DNA of 64,000 nt from VRUE01 sp963788975 (GCA_963788975.1 CAWBIJ010000004.1:806001-870000); one strand, 5' to 3'. Numbered from the stretch's first letter, positions 25,223-33,320 are shown. Translations and numbers: made by a program. The notes: generated from the sequence alone by a model not told the origin.

Positions 25223-25493
25223 GGACCGTGCACCCGTCTTCGAAGCGAGGTCACCGGGCGTGTCCGTCGCGTTTGGCTCGAGCCGGGCTCGCCTGCGGCA
25301 CCCGCGGCATCCGCTTAAGGCTGCTTCCTTCCGGACCTGACCTGATTCGCGTGCCCACGTCGCGCAGGACCCGGCCGTCAACGCCGCCCGCAACGCACTG
25401 ACCCCGACGGCCAGCCCCTCGGAACGGTTTTCGGCCCCGCTAGAGCGGATTGCGGGTTACAGGGCACCGCTGATTCCCCGCCTAGCACGGTCC
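25223..25493 (-). ncRNA. ffs: Signal recognition particle RNA, large (Bacillus-type) form
   Basis: On the minus strand, GGTCAGGTCCGGAAGGAAGC (within 25319-25342) is the conserved Ffh-binding helix-8 loop. Upstream lies GTGCTAGGCGGGGAATCAGC, then GCGGTGCCCTGTAACCCGC and TCTAGCGGGGCCGAA, which match the Alu-domain sequence of the Bacillus 6S-type SRP RNA. The ends pair: GGACCGTGC (25485-25493) with GCACGGTCC (25223-25231). The resulting RNA is about 271 nt, well above the roughly 100-nt form of most bacteria. It joins FtsY/Ffh in co-translational targeting of membrane proteins. Confidence 0.93.
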
Positions 25494-25500
25494 GCTGACG

Positions 25501-25506
25501 ATCCTA
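25501..25506 (-). promoter_or_regulatory. Possible -10 element of the SRP RNA gene
   Basis: TAGGAT on the minus strand lies 7 bases upstream of the SRP RNA 5' end inferred from the terminal helix, which is the expected distance. The -35 is not clear. Confidence 0.4.
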
Positions 25507-25573
25507 GCGCGCTAGCGAATTCGAGAACGAGGCGATCAAGGCCCAGGAGGAGGGCGAAGACGCCACCCGGACA

Positions 25574-26636
25574 TCAGCCGACCTCCCGGCGGATCAGCTT
25601 GCGGCTCTTGACCACGGTCGCGGTCACCTTGCCGGCCCGCACCTTCTGCCGCACCAGCAACCGTTTGCGCTTCGCCACCTTGGCCCGCGCCTTTGGCTTG
25701 ACCCGCAGCACGACCAGCCTCGCCCTGCCCTGCGCAGCCTTGACCGTGCGCCGGTTCGTCGCCGGCTTGCGCTTGCTTCAGCAGCCCCTGCGCCGTGATC
25801 CGGCAGGTGCGGCCGACCTTGCGCGGGCACTTGACCCTGACCAGGAGGCGCTTGCCCTTGCCGGTCAGGATCGCGGTCGCGGGGGTCGCGGCGCGGACCA
25901 GCTCGCCGAGGCGCTTGTCGCTGAGCCGCCGCCGCCGTTGCCGTTCCCATCGCCGTCGCCGCCGGCCGCGAACCGCGCTCAGCTCGACGTTGTCGTAGTC
26001 GGCATTGCCGCTGACGAGGACGCTGGTGCCGGTCGTGTAGCGGGTGGTGATCTGGATCCGGTACTCGTGCCCGATCGCGAGCTGGCCGGGATCGATCGAG
26101 CCTCGCCGCACCGCCGTCCAGGAGTCTGCCCCGGCCAGAGTCGAGGGGCCGACCAGGGTAGACGCCTCGCCGCCCCCGGTGACGTCGACGAGCCGCACCG
26201 CGAAGTCGGCCGAGTTGCCCGCCACCGCGAGCAGCTGACCGACGCTGGCGCGGCGGTCCATCGCGAAGCTGACTGTCGGCGAGGCATCGCCGTCGACGCC
26301 CTCGTAGGAGAAGGGGGGGCTCTGCCAGACCGCGGTGGTCGTCCCGGCGACGGCCATCACGCCGGCGACGCCGCTGTAGGCGGAGCGGATGAAGCCGCCG
26401 CCATCGGCGCCTCCAGCAGGCTGGAAGCTGTTCGTCGCAGCGGGGCAGAGCAGCGGCGCCAGGCAGCTGCCGTCGAAGCTGGTCGAGCTCTGCCAGCCGG
26501 CGGCGCCGCCGTTGAAGCCGCGCGCTGCCGGGTCGGGCGGGTACTTGCTGGCGGCGCGGCGAGGGCGGGCAATGCCAGCAGAGACGGCGAGACAGGCGGC
26601 AGCTATGCCGAGACCACGGAGACGTGCAGAGCTCAT
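25574..26636 (-). pseudogene. Secreted protein with Lys/Arg-rich C-terminal repeats region, frame-broken
   Basis: ATG 26636 opens a signal peptide (MSSARLRGLGIAAACLAVSAG) followed by a beta-rich extracellular domain (residues about 25-215; ending DYDNVELSAV) resembling jelly-roll/carbohydrate-binding modules. The frame then breaks. A Gly/Asp/Asn linker (GGDGDGNGNGGGG) is in a second frame, a domain LSDKRLGELVRAATPATAILTG...CPRKVGRTCRITAQGLL is back in the first, and the basic C-terminus (KKRKPATNRRTVKAAQ... to IRREVG) needs another shift, ending at 25574. These parts make sense together only with about three indels. They may be sequence errors in GC homopolymers or true decay. Function unknown; possibly a cell-surface protein. 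Confidence 0.6.
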
Positions 26637-26750
26637 CTCGATTGCTCCTCTTCGCTCGGTTCCGCCGTCAGAGGGGCGGCTACTCGGCTTTGGTACCCCC
26701 GAGCCAGATCGCGATCGCGACGGTGGACGAACGTAGGATCGGCGCCACAC

Positions 26751-27997
26751 GTGATCGAGGTCGACGCCGAATCCTTCTTCGTCATCGTCACGGTCGCCGC
26801 GGTGGCGGCGATCACCGTGGCGGTCGTGCCGCGCCGCTTCGCGCCCCCGGTCGTGGTGGTCGAGCTGCTGCTGGGGATCGCGATCGGGCCCGAGGTCCTC
26901 GGTCTCGCCCACACCGACGAGTTCATCGACTTCTTCTCCAACCTCGGCCTCGGCATGCTCTTCTTCTTCGCCGGCTACGAGATCGACTTCGAGCGGATCA
27001 AGGGCAAGCCGCTGAAGCTGGGCGCGCTCGGCTGGCTGCTCTCGGTCGCGCTCGCCTACGGCATCGGCGGCGCCCTGGCCGCGGCCGGGCGTCGTCGTCT
27101 CCTTCCTCTACACCGGCTCGGCGATGGCGACGACGGCGATCGGCACCCTGATCCCGATCCTGCGCGACAACGGCGAGCTGAAGACCAGGTTCGGCACCTT
27201 CCTGCTCGCTGCCGGCGGCGTCGGCGAGTTCGGCCCGATCCTGCTGATCACCCTGGTGCTCTCGGCCAAACAGCCGCTGCACGAGGCGGTGATCCTGATC
27301 GCTTCGTCTGCGATCGCCCTGGTCCTGGCGCTGACCTCGGTGCGGCTCGCCTGGCGCGGCTGGCCGGCGCTCGAGCGCACCTTCGAGGCGAGCAGCCAGC
27401 TGGCGGTGCGGATCACCGTGGTGCTCGTCTTCGGCCTCGTCCTGCTCGCCAGCGAGCTCGGCCTCGACGTCCTGCTCGGCGGCTTCGTCGCCGGGATGAT
27501 CGTCCGCATGGCACTGAAGGGGCGCGAGCTGGCAGTCTTCGAGTCGAAGCTGACCGCGGTCGGCTTCGGCTTCTTCGTCCCCTTCTTCTTCGTCACCAGC
27601 GGGATCGAGTTCGACCTCGGCGCGCTCGGCTCGGCGGAAGCGCTGGCCAAGCTGGCGCTGTTCTTCGTCCTCTTCCTCGTCGTCCGCGGCGCTCCCGCCC
27701 TGCTCCTCTACCGCGGCGTCCTCAGCCGCCCGCGACCGCGCCGCCCTCGCCTTCTACTCAGCGACCGAGCTCCCCCTCGTCGTCGCGATCACCACCCTCG
27801 CCGTCGACGGCGGCCACATGAAGTCCTCGACCGCCGCCGGCCTGGTCGGCGCCGCGATGCTCTCGACCCTGGTCTTCCCCTTCGTCGGCCTCGCCCTGCG
27901 CAAGCGCTCCGAGGCCGAAGAGCTCCGCGCCGCCACCAGCCCAATCCCGCCAGACCCGCCTTCGCGGCCTATGATTGGCCCTCTCCCGGGCGCGTAG
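26751..27997 (+). CDS. CPA2-family cation:proton antiporter, two apparent frameshifts
   Basis: GTG 26751 opens VIEVDAESFFVIVTVAAVAA, and the frame gives FSNLGLGMLFFFAGYEIDF typical of Kef/NapA-like antiporters. Near 27090 the sense moves to another frame (VVVSFLYTGSAMATTAIG, then GGVGEFGPILLITL and FVAGMIVRMAL). Near 27727 it moves again (FYSATELPLVVAITTLAVDGG). Joined, these make a normal roughly 415-aa antiporter. The stop TAG (27995-27997) lies inside the first 10 bases of tRNA-Val. Either both breaks are sequence errors or the gene is dead; the intact motifs on each side favour errors. Confidence 0.75.
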
Positions 27998-28059
27998 CTC
28001 AGTGGGAGAGCGCTCGCCTCACACGCGAGAGGTCGCTGGTTCGAACCCAGCCGCGCCCA
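27988..28059 (+). tRNA. tRNA-Val (anticodon CAC)
   Basis: 72-nt cloverleaf: acceptor GGGCGCG/CGCGCCC with discriminator A, D-arm GCTCAGTGGGAGAGC, anticodon stem CTCGC/GCGAG around loop CTCACAC (anticodon CAC), and T-arm GCTGG TTCGAAC CCAGC. CCA is not encoded. Its 3' 26 bases are duplicated imperfectly at 31844, marking an integration target. Confidence 0.97.
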
Positions 28060-28060
28060 T
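28034..28060 (+). repeat. Left att-like repeat (tRNA-Val 3' end)
   Basis: 27 bases covering the T-arm and acceptor 3' strand of tRNA-Val plus one flanking base. They match 31844-31870 with two mismatches. Together the pair delimits a 3.8-kb segment in the same orientation, the classic signature of an element integrated at a tRNA 3' end. Confidence 0.75.
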
Positions 28061-28205
28061 ACCGATTTGTAGACAGAGCACGTCACGGAAACGGTGTGCT
28101 GTGCCCGCTTGTGCCCGATAGTCGGGGCCTATTCGGAACGCGTTCGGTTTTCTGCTCGCCGTGGTGTCTCGTTGTTGGTTCCGAAGGCCGCGATAGCTTG
28201 GGTAG

Positions 28206-29015
28206 ATGCTTCTTGCGGTCACGAAGGAGTGCGTTGAACTCATCGACGCCCTCGCCTGGCCCGTGGTCGTTGCGATCATCCTTCTCGTCCTGAGCACGAA
28301 AAGCGGCTCAGAAGCTTTCGCCAAGATCTTGAGTCCGTTTCGCAGAGTGAAGGTCGGCGTCGTCGAGTTCGAGCTGGGCGAAGAAGAGGGCCGCAAGTTC
28401 AGGGCATCCCTCGAGGAGGAATTCCGCCACTACCGCGACGAGGTCGAGTCGGCGTTCACCATCCAAGCCGAGCGCTGTGACGTGGGGAGGCTCTGCGCGA
28501 AGGTCGCCCATGACGTGATCGGCAGCCTCCTGAAGCCAGGGGACCGCGACTACCGTTGCACGATCTACGTGGAAGACATCCTCTTCAAGGGCGCCCTCTA
28601 CCGGCTGATCCCGTACTACCCGGGGGGCGGCGAGGTCGGCTCGGTCTACTCCGAACGCTTCGGGATCATTGGCAGGACCTGGAGGCTGGACGAATCTCAG
28701 TACAAGAAATCCGTGCCAGCGAATCAGCGCGAGCTGATCGAACAGTGGGGGATGACACCTGAGGAGGCGCTCGGCCAAGAGGAAGACATGTCGTACGTAG
28801 CCCTCCTCCTCCGAACCAAACCGAACGCACCTCCTGATGGGCTGCTCTACGTACAGGCGAAAAAGAACGCGTTCGAGCAGGACCCGCTCGCACGCATCGA
28901 AAACGGCAAGGGCTGCGTCGACGACCCGCAGGTGGTCGAGATGGCGGAAGCTGTTTCCAAGGTCATGAAGGAGATGCGGGGCAAGGGACCCCGGTTGCGG
29001 CTCTTCAAAACCTAG
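28206..29015 (+). CDS. Hypothetical protein with N-terminal TM segment and cytosolic sensor-like domain
   Basis: 269 aa, not recognised. Residues about 15-32 (LAWPVVVAIILLVLSTKSG) form one membrane segment. The following stretch (VKVGVVEFELGEEEGRKFRASLEEEF) is helical and charged. The C-terminal two thirds (RCTIYVEDILFKGALYRLIPYYPGGGE, FGIIGRTWRLDES, VQAKKNAFEQDPL) have the feel of a GAF-like fold, an inference from pattern only. Its GC content is visibly lower than that of the flanking core genes. First gene after the left att-like repeat; convergent overlap of 11 bases with the methyltransferase. Confidence 0.7.
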   Translation: MLLAVTKECVELIDALAWPVVVAIILLVLSTKSGSEAFAKILSPFRRVKVGVVEFELGEEEGRKFRASLEEEFRHYRDEVESAFTIQAERCDVGRLCAKVAHDVIGSLLKPGDRDYRCTIYVEDILFKGALYRLIPYYPGGGEVGSVYSERFGIIGRTWRLDESQYKKSVPANQRELIEQWGMTPEEALGQEEDMSYVALLLRTKPNAPPDGLLYVQAKKNAFEQDPLARIENGKGCVDDPQVVEMAEAVSKVMKEMRGKGPRLRLFKT

Positions 29016-29790
29016 AGCAGGCGGCAAGCGTCGGCCAGCCCGCGGCCCACGAGACTTCGGGCCACGGATCGCCTGTCCAATTGCCGGTGACGGTCGCGCC
29101 CACCCCGCTCACCCGCAGACCGCTGCGCTCGAATAGGTCTGCGAGCTCGGGCGGATCGAGAGCGAGCGAGCGAGAGAACACGACCTCGCCGGAGGCGGTC
29201 CGGAAGCGGGTGCGATCCAAGGCGACGCCGAGTCGCTTGCGCTCGGCGACTGCCCAGCGCCTACTCGGAACGGTGACGAAAACCATTGTCTCGAGATCGC
29301 CGACCCGAACCAAGGCCTGCAGCTCAGAGCGACTCAGATAGGGATCGGCAAGTCCTGCCGCGATCACGTCAGGACGAAAGCCGATCCTGGCCGCTGCCTC
29401 CGACGCGCCAGCGATCAGCGGGACCGCTGGCACCGGCTTCTCAACCTCCGCCAGGCGCTCGGTCGCCCGGCCGACCATGCCTGAAGACGGGTCGGAGAAG
29501 ACGAGGTACCCCCCGCGCATCGGCCGCAGCAGCTCTTCGGTTAGCACTCCCGTCCCGGCTCCGACCTCGAGCACCTTGGCACCCGGCCTCGAAAGCTCTC
29601 TCGGCAGACCTGCCGCACGGAGGGCCTCGATCCCGGCTCGCTCCAGGCCCCTCGTGGTCCAGTGGGAGGCACCGTCGTACTCGTCGGCGAGGAGATCGTA
29701 CGCAGCGACACTCTGCGCCCGGCCCGGCGCCGGTCCGGCAGGCGAGAACCCGAGGGTCGGCTTCGGCGCTGTCTGACTCACTGCAGTCAC
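29005..29790 (-). CDS. SAM-dependent methyltransferase-like protein
   Basis: 261 aa class-I methyltransferase. SVAAYDLLADEYDGASHWTTRGLERAGIEAL precedes motif I VLEVGAGTGVLTEELL, then LVFSDPSSGMVGRATERL (motif II region). Substrate unknown. The start was taken at GTG 29790 (VTAVSQ); GTG 29781 is equally possible. The longer open frame upstream is antisense to the kinase genes and was discarded. Divergent from the deoxynucleoside kinase with 45 bases between starts, so they share a promoter region. Confidence 0.8.
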   Translation of the reverse strand: MTAVSQTAPKPTLGFSPAGPAPGRAQSVAAYDLLADEYDGASHWTTRGLERAGIEALRAAGLPRELSRPGAKVLEVGAGTGVLTEELLRPMRGGYLVFSDPSSGMVGRATERLAEVEKPVPAVPLIAGASEAAARIGFRPDVIAAGLADPYLSRSELQALVRVGDLETMVFVTVPSRRWAVAERKRLGVALDRTRFRTASGEVVFSRSLALDPPELADLFERSGLRVSGVGATVTGNWTGDPWPEVSWAAGWPTLAACSRF

Positions 29791-29823
29791 ATTAGCCAAC
29801 ACCGCGGCCAGTCTTGCCAAACC

Positions 29824-29829
29824 TATACT
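29824..29829 (+). promoter_or_regulatory. -10 element for a leaderless deoxynucleoside kinase transcript
   Basis: TATACT ends 6 bases before the ATG at 29836, and no Shine-Dalgarno is present, so transcription probably begins at the ATG itself. The -35 region is not clear. Confidence 0.5.
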
Positions 29830-29835
29830 CGCCGC

Positions 29836-30450
29836 ATGGGTGAGCACATTGCGATCTCCGGGATCATCGGCGCCGGGAAGTCGACCCTCGTCCGGGGACT
29901 CGCCGAGGACCTCGGCTTCATCCCCCTGGAGGAGCGCTTCGAGGAAAATCCCTACCTCCGCCGCTTCTACGAAGACCCACCGGCCTGGGCCTTCCGCAAC
30001 TACGTCTTTTTCCTCCAGCGCACCGCCGAGGGCTACCTCCGGGCCCGTGCGTCGAAGTCGGGTGGCGTCCAGGAGCGAACGCTGGAGGAGCATCTCGAGG
30101 TGTTCGGGCGGGAGTTTCACGCGAGGGGTTACCTCAGCGAGGAGGATCTGAAGATGGTCGTCGACCTCACCAGGACCGCAACGCAGGCGCTCGAGCCTCC
30201 GGACGTACTCATCCACATCGAGGTTGAGTCCGGCCTCGCCCTTTCTAGGGTGGAAGTGAGGGGCAACTCGGCGGAGAAGGGGATCGGCCTCGATTATCTG
30301 GACGACCTGGGAGACCGCTACGAGGCCTTCCTCTCGGGCTGGGGGCGCCCGCTGATCCGCCTCGACGGGAACCGCTTGGACTTCCGACAGGCAGGCGACC
30401 GGCTCCAAGTGCTCGAGCTGGTCCGCGACCAGCTCGAGCAAGAGTCGTGA
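29836..30450 (+). CDS. Deoxynucleoside kinase (dCK/dGK family)
   Basis: 204 aa. P-loop ISGIIGAGKSTLVRGLAEDL, then EERFEENPYLRRFYEDPPAWAFRNYVFFLQR (substrate-binding Glu and Arg region) and LIHIEVESGLALSRVEVRGNSAEKGIGLDYL, the LID with its Arg residues (family pattern RxxxRxR, here altered). It phosphorylates deoxynucleosides to dNMPs for salvage. It is followed 9 bases later by an adenylate-kinase-like gene, so the two could carry a nucleoside to the diphosphate. It lies within the tRNA-Val-bounded island. Confidence 0.88.
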   Translation: MGEHIAISGIIGAGKSTLVRGLAEDLGFIPLEERFEENPYLRRFYEDPPAWAFRNYVFFLQRTAEGYLRARASKSGGVQERTLEEHLEVFGREFHARGYLSEEDLKMVVDLTRTATQALEPPDVLIHIEVESGLALSRVEVRGNSAEKGIGLDYLDDLGDRYEAFLSGWGRPLIRLDGNRLDFRQAGDRLQVLELVRDQLEQES

Positions 30451-30459
30451 AGAGACACC

Positions 30460-31107
30460 GTGCGCGATCTCGTACTGCTTTTGGGAATGCAGGGTGCGGG
30501 AAAGGGCACAGTCGGCCGACTGCTCGCCGAGGACGCGGGTGTCACCCACCTGAGCGCGGGGTTTTTGCTGCGAGAGCATGCCCGCGCCGGCGGCCAGCAC
30601 AGCGCCGAAATCCTTGCCCACATCGACAAGGGCGAAGCGGTCAACCCGTCGATCTCCTACGGACTGCTCAGCGAGCGCGTGCGAGAGCTCGAAAGCGACC
30701 AGCTACTGCTCCTCGACGCCTACCCGAGAGAGGCCTCGCAGCTCAACCTCTTGGAGGAGACTGTTGGCACCCGGCCGGCGCTAGTAGTCAACCTAGTCGT
30801 CCCCCGGCCGGTCGCAATCGAGCGGCTCCGCGACCGCGAGACATGCGAGGACTGCGACGCGACCTTCGGTCCGGACCTTTCCCCCCGTACAGCGGGAACC
30901 TGCGACCAGTGCACCGGGCAGCTCGCACGACGCGCGGACGACACCAAAGCTGCGATCGGAGAGAGGCTCGACGGCTGGGCTCGCCATGGGCCGCTGCTGC
31001 TCGCGCGTCTCGCCGAGATCGCACCCCAAGTCAACGTTGACGCGACCCGCAACATCGAGCGCGTCGTGGCAGACGTCAAGAAGTCCCTCCCAAATAGCCC
31101 TAATTAG
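30460..31107 (+). CDS. Adenylate-kinase-like nucleoside monophosphate kinase with zinc-type LID
   Basis: 215 aa, GTG start. P-loop LLLGMQGAGKGTVGRLLAEDAG and THLSAGFLLREH (NMP-binding) follow the adenylate kinase plan. The LID carries CEDCDATFGPDLSPRTAGTC and DQC, a Cys4 zinc site as in Gram-positive Adk. The usual DGFPR motif appears as LDAYPREASQL, with F replaced by Y. It is probably a second, specialised NMP kinase rather than the housekeeping Adk, which is normally next to secY. It is coupled to the deoxynucleoside kinase upstream. Confidence 0.83.
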   Translation: MRDLVLLLGMQGAGKGTVGRLLAEDAGVTHLSAGFLLREHARAGGQHSAEILAHIDKGEAVNPSISYGLLSERVRELESDQLLLLDAYPREASQLNLLEETVGTRPALVVNLVVPRPVAIERLRDRETCEDCDATFGPDLSPRTAGTCDQCTGQLARRADDTKAAIGERLDGWARHGPLLLARLAEIAPQVNVDATRNIERVVADVKKSLPNSPN

Positions 31108-31222
31108 CGGCTTCCGGTTTCTGGCATTGCGATGCGATTTGCGCAAGCTGCAGGGTGTTTGCTTACGGTCATCCGAGGGTCTCGTTACCTTCGCAATGTG
31201 CCCGTGATCGACCGTCGCAACT

Positions 31223-31645
31223 ATGTCTGACGTCGTCCATCTTCCGAAGCGGAACGAGGCGACGCCCGGCGCCGAAACCGTCGGCGAGGACTCGCTCGCC
31301 GGGTTTGCTGAGCGCCTGCGATCGTTCCGCGACGAGCGCGACTGGCAACGCTTCCACACCCCCCGGAACCTTGCCGTCTCGATCGCGATCGAGACGGGGG
31401 AGCTCCTCGAACACTTTCAGTGGGTCGACGACGAAGCGATCTCCAAATTGGTCGAAGAGCAGCGCGACGCGATCGGCCAAGAGCTCGCCGACGTGGCGAT
31501 CTACCTGATCCAGCTCGCCGATGTGATCGGAGTCTCACTCGGCGAAGAGATCAAGTCCAAGATCGATGTCAACGCCACCCACTATCCGGTTGATAAATCA
31601 CGTGGAAGCGCGACGAAGATCCGGAGATCAGGGCGCGCAAGCTAG
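31223..31645 (+). CDS. MazG-type nucleotide pyrophosphohydrolase (dCTP pyrophosphatase-like)
   Basis: 140 aa. FAERLRSFRDERDWQRFHTPRNLAVSIAIETGELLEHFQW provides the ExxE of the MazG/RS21-C6 family, and IGQELADVAIYLIQLADVIG provides the second ExxD metal site. HYPVDKSRGSATK closes the domain. RS21-C6/DCTPP1-like enzymes hydrolyse dCTP and modified dCTPs to the monophosphate. Together with the two kinases upstream it forms a deoxynucleotide-pool cassette. Last gene before the right att-like repeat. Confidence 0.88.
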   Translation: MSDVVHLPKRNEATPGAETVGEDSLAGFAERLRSFRDERDWQRFHTPRNLAVSIAIETGELLEHFQWVDDEAISKLVEEQRDAIGQELADVAIYLIQLADVIGVSLGEEIKSKIDVNATHYPVDKSRGSATKIRRSGRAS

Positions 31646-31679
31646 GCAACTCGCGGTAGCTGCCCCGCGTTTGCCTAGC
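31641..31679. repeat. Nested inverted repeat at the end of the MazG gene
   Basis: GCTAGGCAA (31641-31649) pairs with TTGCCTAGC (31671-31679), and CGCGG/CCGCG pairs inside. It begins at the MazG stop codon. It could be a terminator lacking a T-tract or a recombination-related structure. Confidence 0.55.
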
Positions 31680-31733
31680 CGTTGGGTCCCTCCTGCCGCG
31701 TTCTAAGCTCGGCGCCGCTGATGACATTGACCC

Positions 31734-31774
31734 GAGACAGTCGTCCTTGTTAACCCTGACGGCGAGACTGTCTC
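31734..31774. repeat. 9-bp inverted repeat in the island's right flank
   Basis: GAGACAGTC (31734-31742) and GACTGTCTC (31766-31774) are perfectly complementary across 23 bases. It lies in the 230-base gene-free stretch between MazG and the right att-like repeat. Confidence 0.55.
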
Positions 31775-31843
31775 AACCGACTAGTGGGTAAATTGATTGC
31801 CGCAAGCGGGCTTGGTTCTTTCGGTTCGCGATATGGCTGAAAC

Positions 31844-31870
31844 CGCTGGTTCAAACCCCGCCGCGCCCAT
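31844..31870 (+). repeat. Right att-like repeat (partial tRNA-Val copy)
   Basis: Matches 28034-28060 at 25 of 27 positions and continues no further into a tRNA. The two changes disrupt one T-stem pair, so it is not part of a working tRNA. It ends 6 bases before the stop of the minus-strand gene at 31877. Confidence 0.75.
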
Positions 31871-31876
31871 CGAGCC

Positions 31877-32896
31877 TCACTGCGCAGACTCGGCGATCTG
31901 ATCGACCAGCCGCCCCGCATCCAGACCTGGGCTGTCGCCATAGCGTTGGAACGCTTCCTCGAGAGCGCCGAATGCGATGTAACGACAGATCTCTTCAAGC
32001 GGGGGGTCGAGGCCAAAGCGGAACAAAGGCCTGCCCAACTCCGTGAAAACCCGTTGCCGCTTCTCTTCGGGGGCGACGACGAAGAGTGGAATTTGGAGAT
32101 TCGGCGCCGCGGCCATGAGGTCACCCATACGCTGAAGGCCGGTGAATACGGGCGTGGTGGCCTCGATCTCAAAGGCCGAGACGTAGATATTCCGCTTCAG
32201 CCAGACGACGTCGATGAGCTCGATGGTCCGCCTCACCTCGGCCGGCAACCACTCGGGCAATGAATCGACGGAGAAATCACCGAGCCGCTCGCCGTCGACC
32301 ATGGTGCTGCGGTCGTTGCGAGCGATCCAAACGTCCAACCCCGCCTGTCGTCCGATCTTCGCCAGCTGCAGCTGTGCTGCGGAATGTCCGGTATCCCTGC
32401 GCGGCCTCGCCGGTTCCTCCTCTTCGGCTGGTTCAGGCAGTGGGGGCTCGTCGTCCGGAACGGTGAGCTGGGTTTTGCCGCGCAGTTGATCCATGACCCA
32501 CTCCGCTTCGGAGTCGGGAATCGCGTTCCCGGAGTTCCGAAACACCCAACCCCACAACGGATCGTCGTCGCTCCACATGCGAACCTCGGAGAGCGTTACT
32601 CCTTCCGCTACCGGGACGCGGACCTCGAGCTCGGTTGGAAAGCGCAGCGGGTAAAGAGCTCGGCCCCAGATCCTCGGACCGTCAGCCTCCACCTCGAAGG
32701 CGGGTCCCGTGACCCTCAGGGCACCGACGAACGCTGAGATCTTGGTGATCCAGCAGAGGAATACGTCCCCTTCGTCGATCCGGTCTCGGTTGCGCAGTCT
32801 CTCGGTGTGTCCACTGACCTCCCAGCCCGCGTTCAGACGGCTCTCCCGCCACGTCTCCTCGGTGAAAAGGTTGATGTAGTAGGCCACGCGATCCAA
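31877..32896 (-). CDS. Two-domain protein: EVE/PUA-like N-terminus and nuclease-like C-terminus (putative modification-dependent restriction)
   Basis: 339 aa. The N-terminal 130 residues (VAYYINLFTEETWRES, then ERLRNRDRIDEGDVFLCWITKISAFVGALRVTGPAF) resemble EVE/PUA-type domains that bind modified bases. After a Pro/Glu-rich linker, residues 175-330 (LQLAKIGRQAGLDVWIARNDRS, IDVVWLKRNIYVSAFEIEATTPVFTGLQRMGDL) look like a restriction-endonuclease fold, with Asp...ExE in the place of PD-(D/E)xK residues and a Lys nearby. This is pattern inference, not a search result. Start TTG 32896, or GTG 32887. Its position beside the att-like repeat fits a defence gene. Confidence 0.6.
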   Translation of the reverse strand: MDRVAYYINLFTEETWRESRLNAGWEVSGHTERLRNRDRIDEGDVFLCWITKISAFVGALRVTGPAFEVEADGPRIWGRALYPLRFPTELEVRVPVAEGVTLSEVRMWSDDDPLWGWVFRNSGNAIPDSEAEWVMDQLRGKTQLTVPDDEPPLPEPAEEEEPARPRRDTGHSAAQLQLAKIGRQAGLDVWIARNDRSTMVDGERLGDFSVDSLPEWLPAEVRRTIELIDVVWLKRNIYVSAFEIEATTPVFTGLQRMGDLMAAAPNLQIPLFVVAPEEKRQRVFTELGRPLFRFGLDPPLEEICRYIAFGALEEAFQRYGDSPGLDAGRLVDQIAESAQ

Positions 32897-32936
32897 ACCC
32901 TACCGTCGGATATGGTGTTCGAGATTCGATGCAGGA

Positions 32937-33320
32937 CTACGACTGCTGCAGCACCGCCAAGATGTTGCCAGCGGGGTCCTTGAACCAGGCGATCTGGGGG
33001 CCGGGGCCGCCGCTGGCGATGCCCTTCTCGTCCTGGTCGAAGCCGTCGTAGCGCTCGAAGGAGACGCCGCGGGAGGTGAGGTCGTCGACTGCGGATGCGA
33101 CATCCTCAACTTCGAAGTTGAGGATCGTGTAGTTCGCCGGGGTGAAGCCCTCCTTGGCGTAGACCAGGGTGTCGCGACCGCCCGCCAGGTGCAGCGCCAT
33201 CACGCCGAACTCCTCGCTCAGGGTCGTCGTCGTCAACCCGAGCGTGCCCTCATAGAACTCCTTCGCCTTCTCGAGGTCATCGACGGCGAAGCTGTTGGTG
33301 GCTTTCGTGCTTCCGAACAT
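32937..33320 (-). CDS. VOC-family (glyoxalase/bleomycin resistance-like) protein
   Basis: 127 aa single-domain VOC protein made of two beta-alpha-beta-beta-beta modules: SFAVDDLEKAKEFYEGTLGLTT and LNFEVEDVASAVDDLTSRGVSFERYDG, ending WFKDPAGNILAVLQQ. Such proteins bind a metal and a small substrate; the function is not predictable. ATG 33320 is preceded by AGAGGAG. The VOC C-terminal Asp-Pro-xGN signature is intact. Confidence 0.85.
   Translation of the reverse strand: MFGSTKATNSFAVDDLEKAKEFYEGTLGLTTTTLSEEFGVMALHLAGGRDTLVYAKEGFTPANYTILNFEVEDVASAVDDLTSRGVSFERYDGFDQDEKGIASGGPGPQIAWFKDPAGNILAVLQQS

Noticed and set aside
25223..25493. Short 4.5S-like SRP RNA limited to 25282-25375
   Set aside because: The Alu-domain sequence and the pairing 9-bp ends show that the gene is the large form.
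28019..28396. Minus-strand ORF ending in AGFEPATSRV and similar frames across tRNA-Val
   Set aside because: These are translations of the antisense tRNA sequence, a common source of spurious predictions.
29790..30621. N-terminal extension of the methyltransferase frame to 30621
   Set aside because: It is antisense to the two kinases, which have clear motifs.
31801..31870. A second tRNA at the right end of the island
   Set aside because: Only the T-arm and acceptor 3' strand are present, with a broken T-stem; no D-arm or anticodon arm precedes it.
28060..31870. Integrase or transposase in the island
   Set aside because: None of the reading frames shows tyrosine- or serine-recombinase or DDE motifs.
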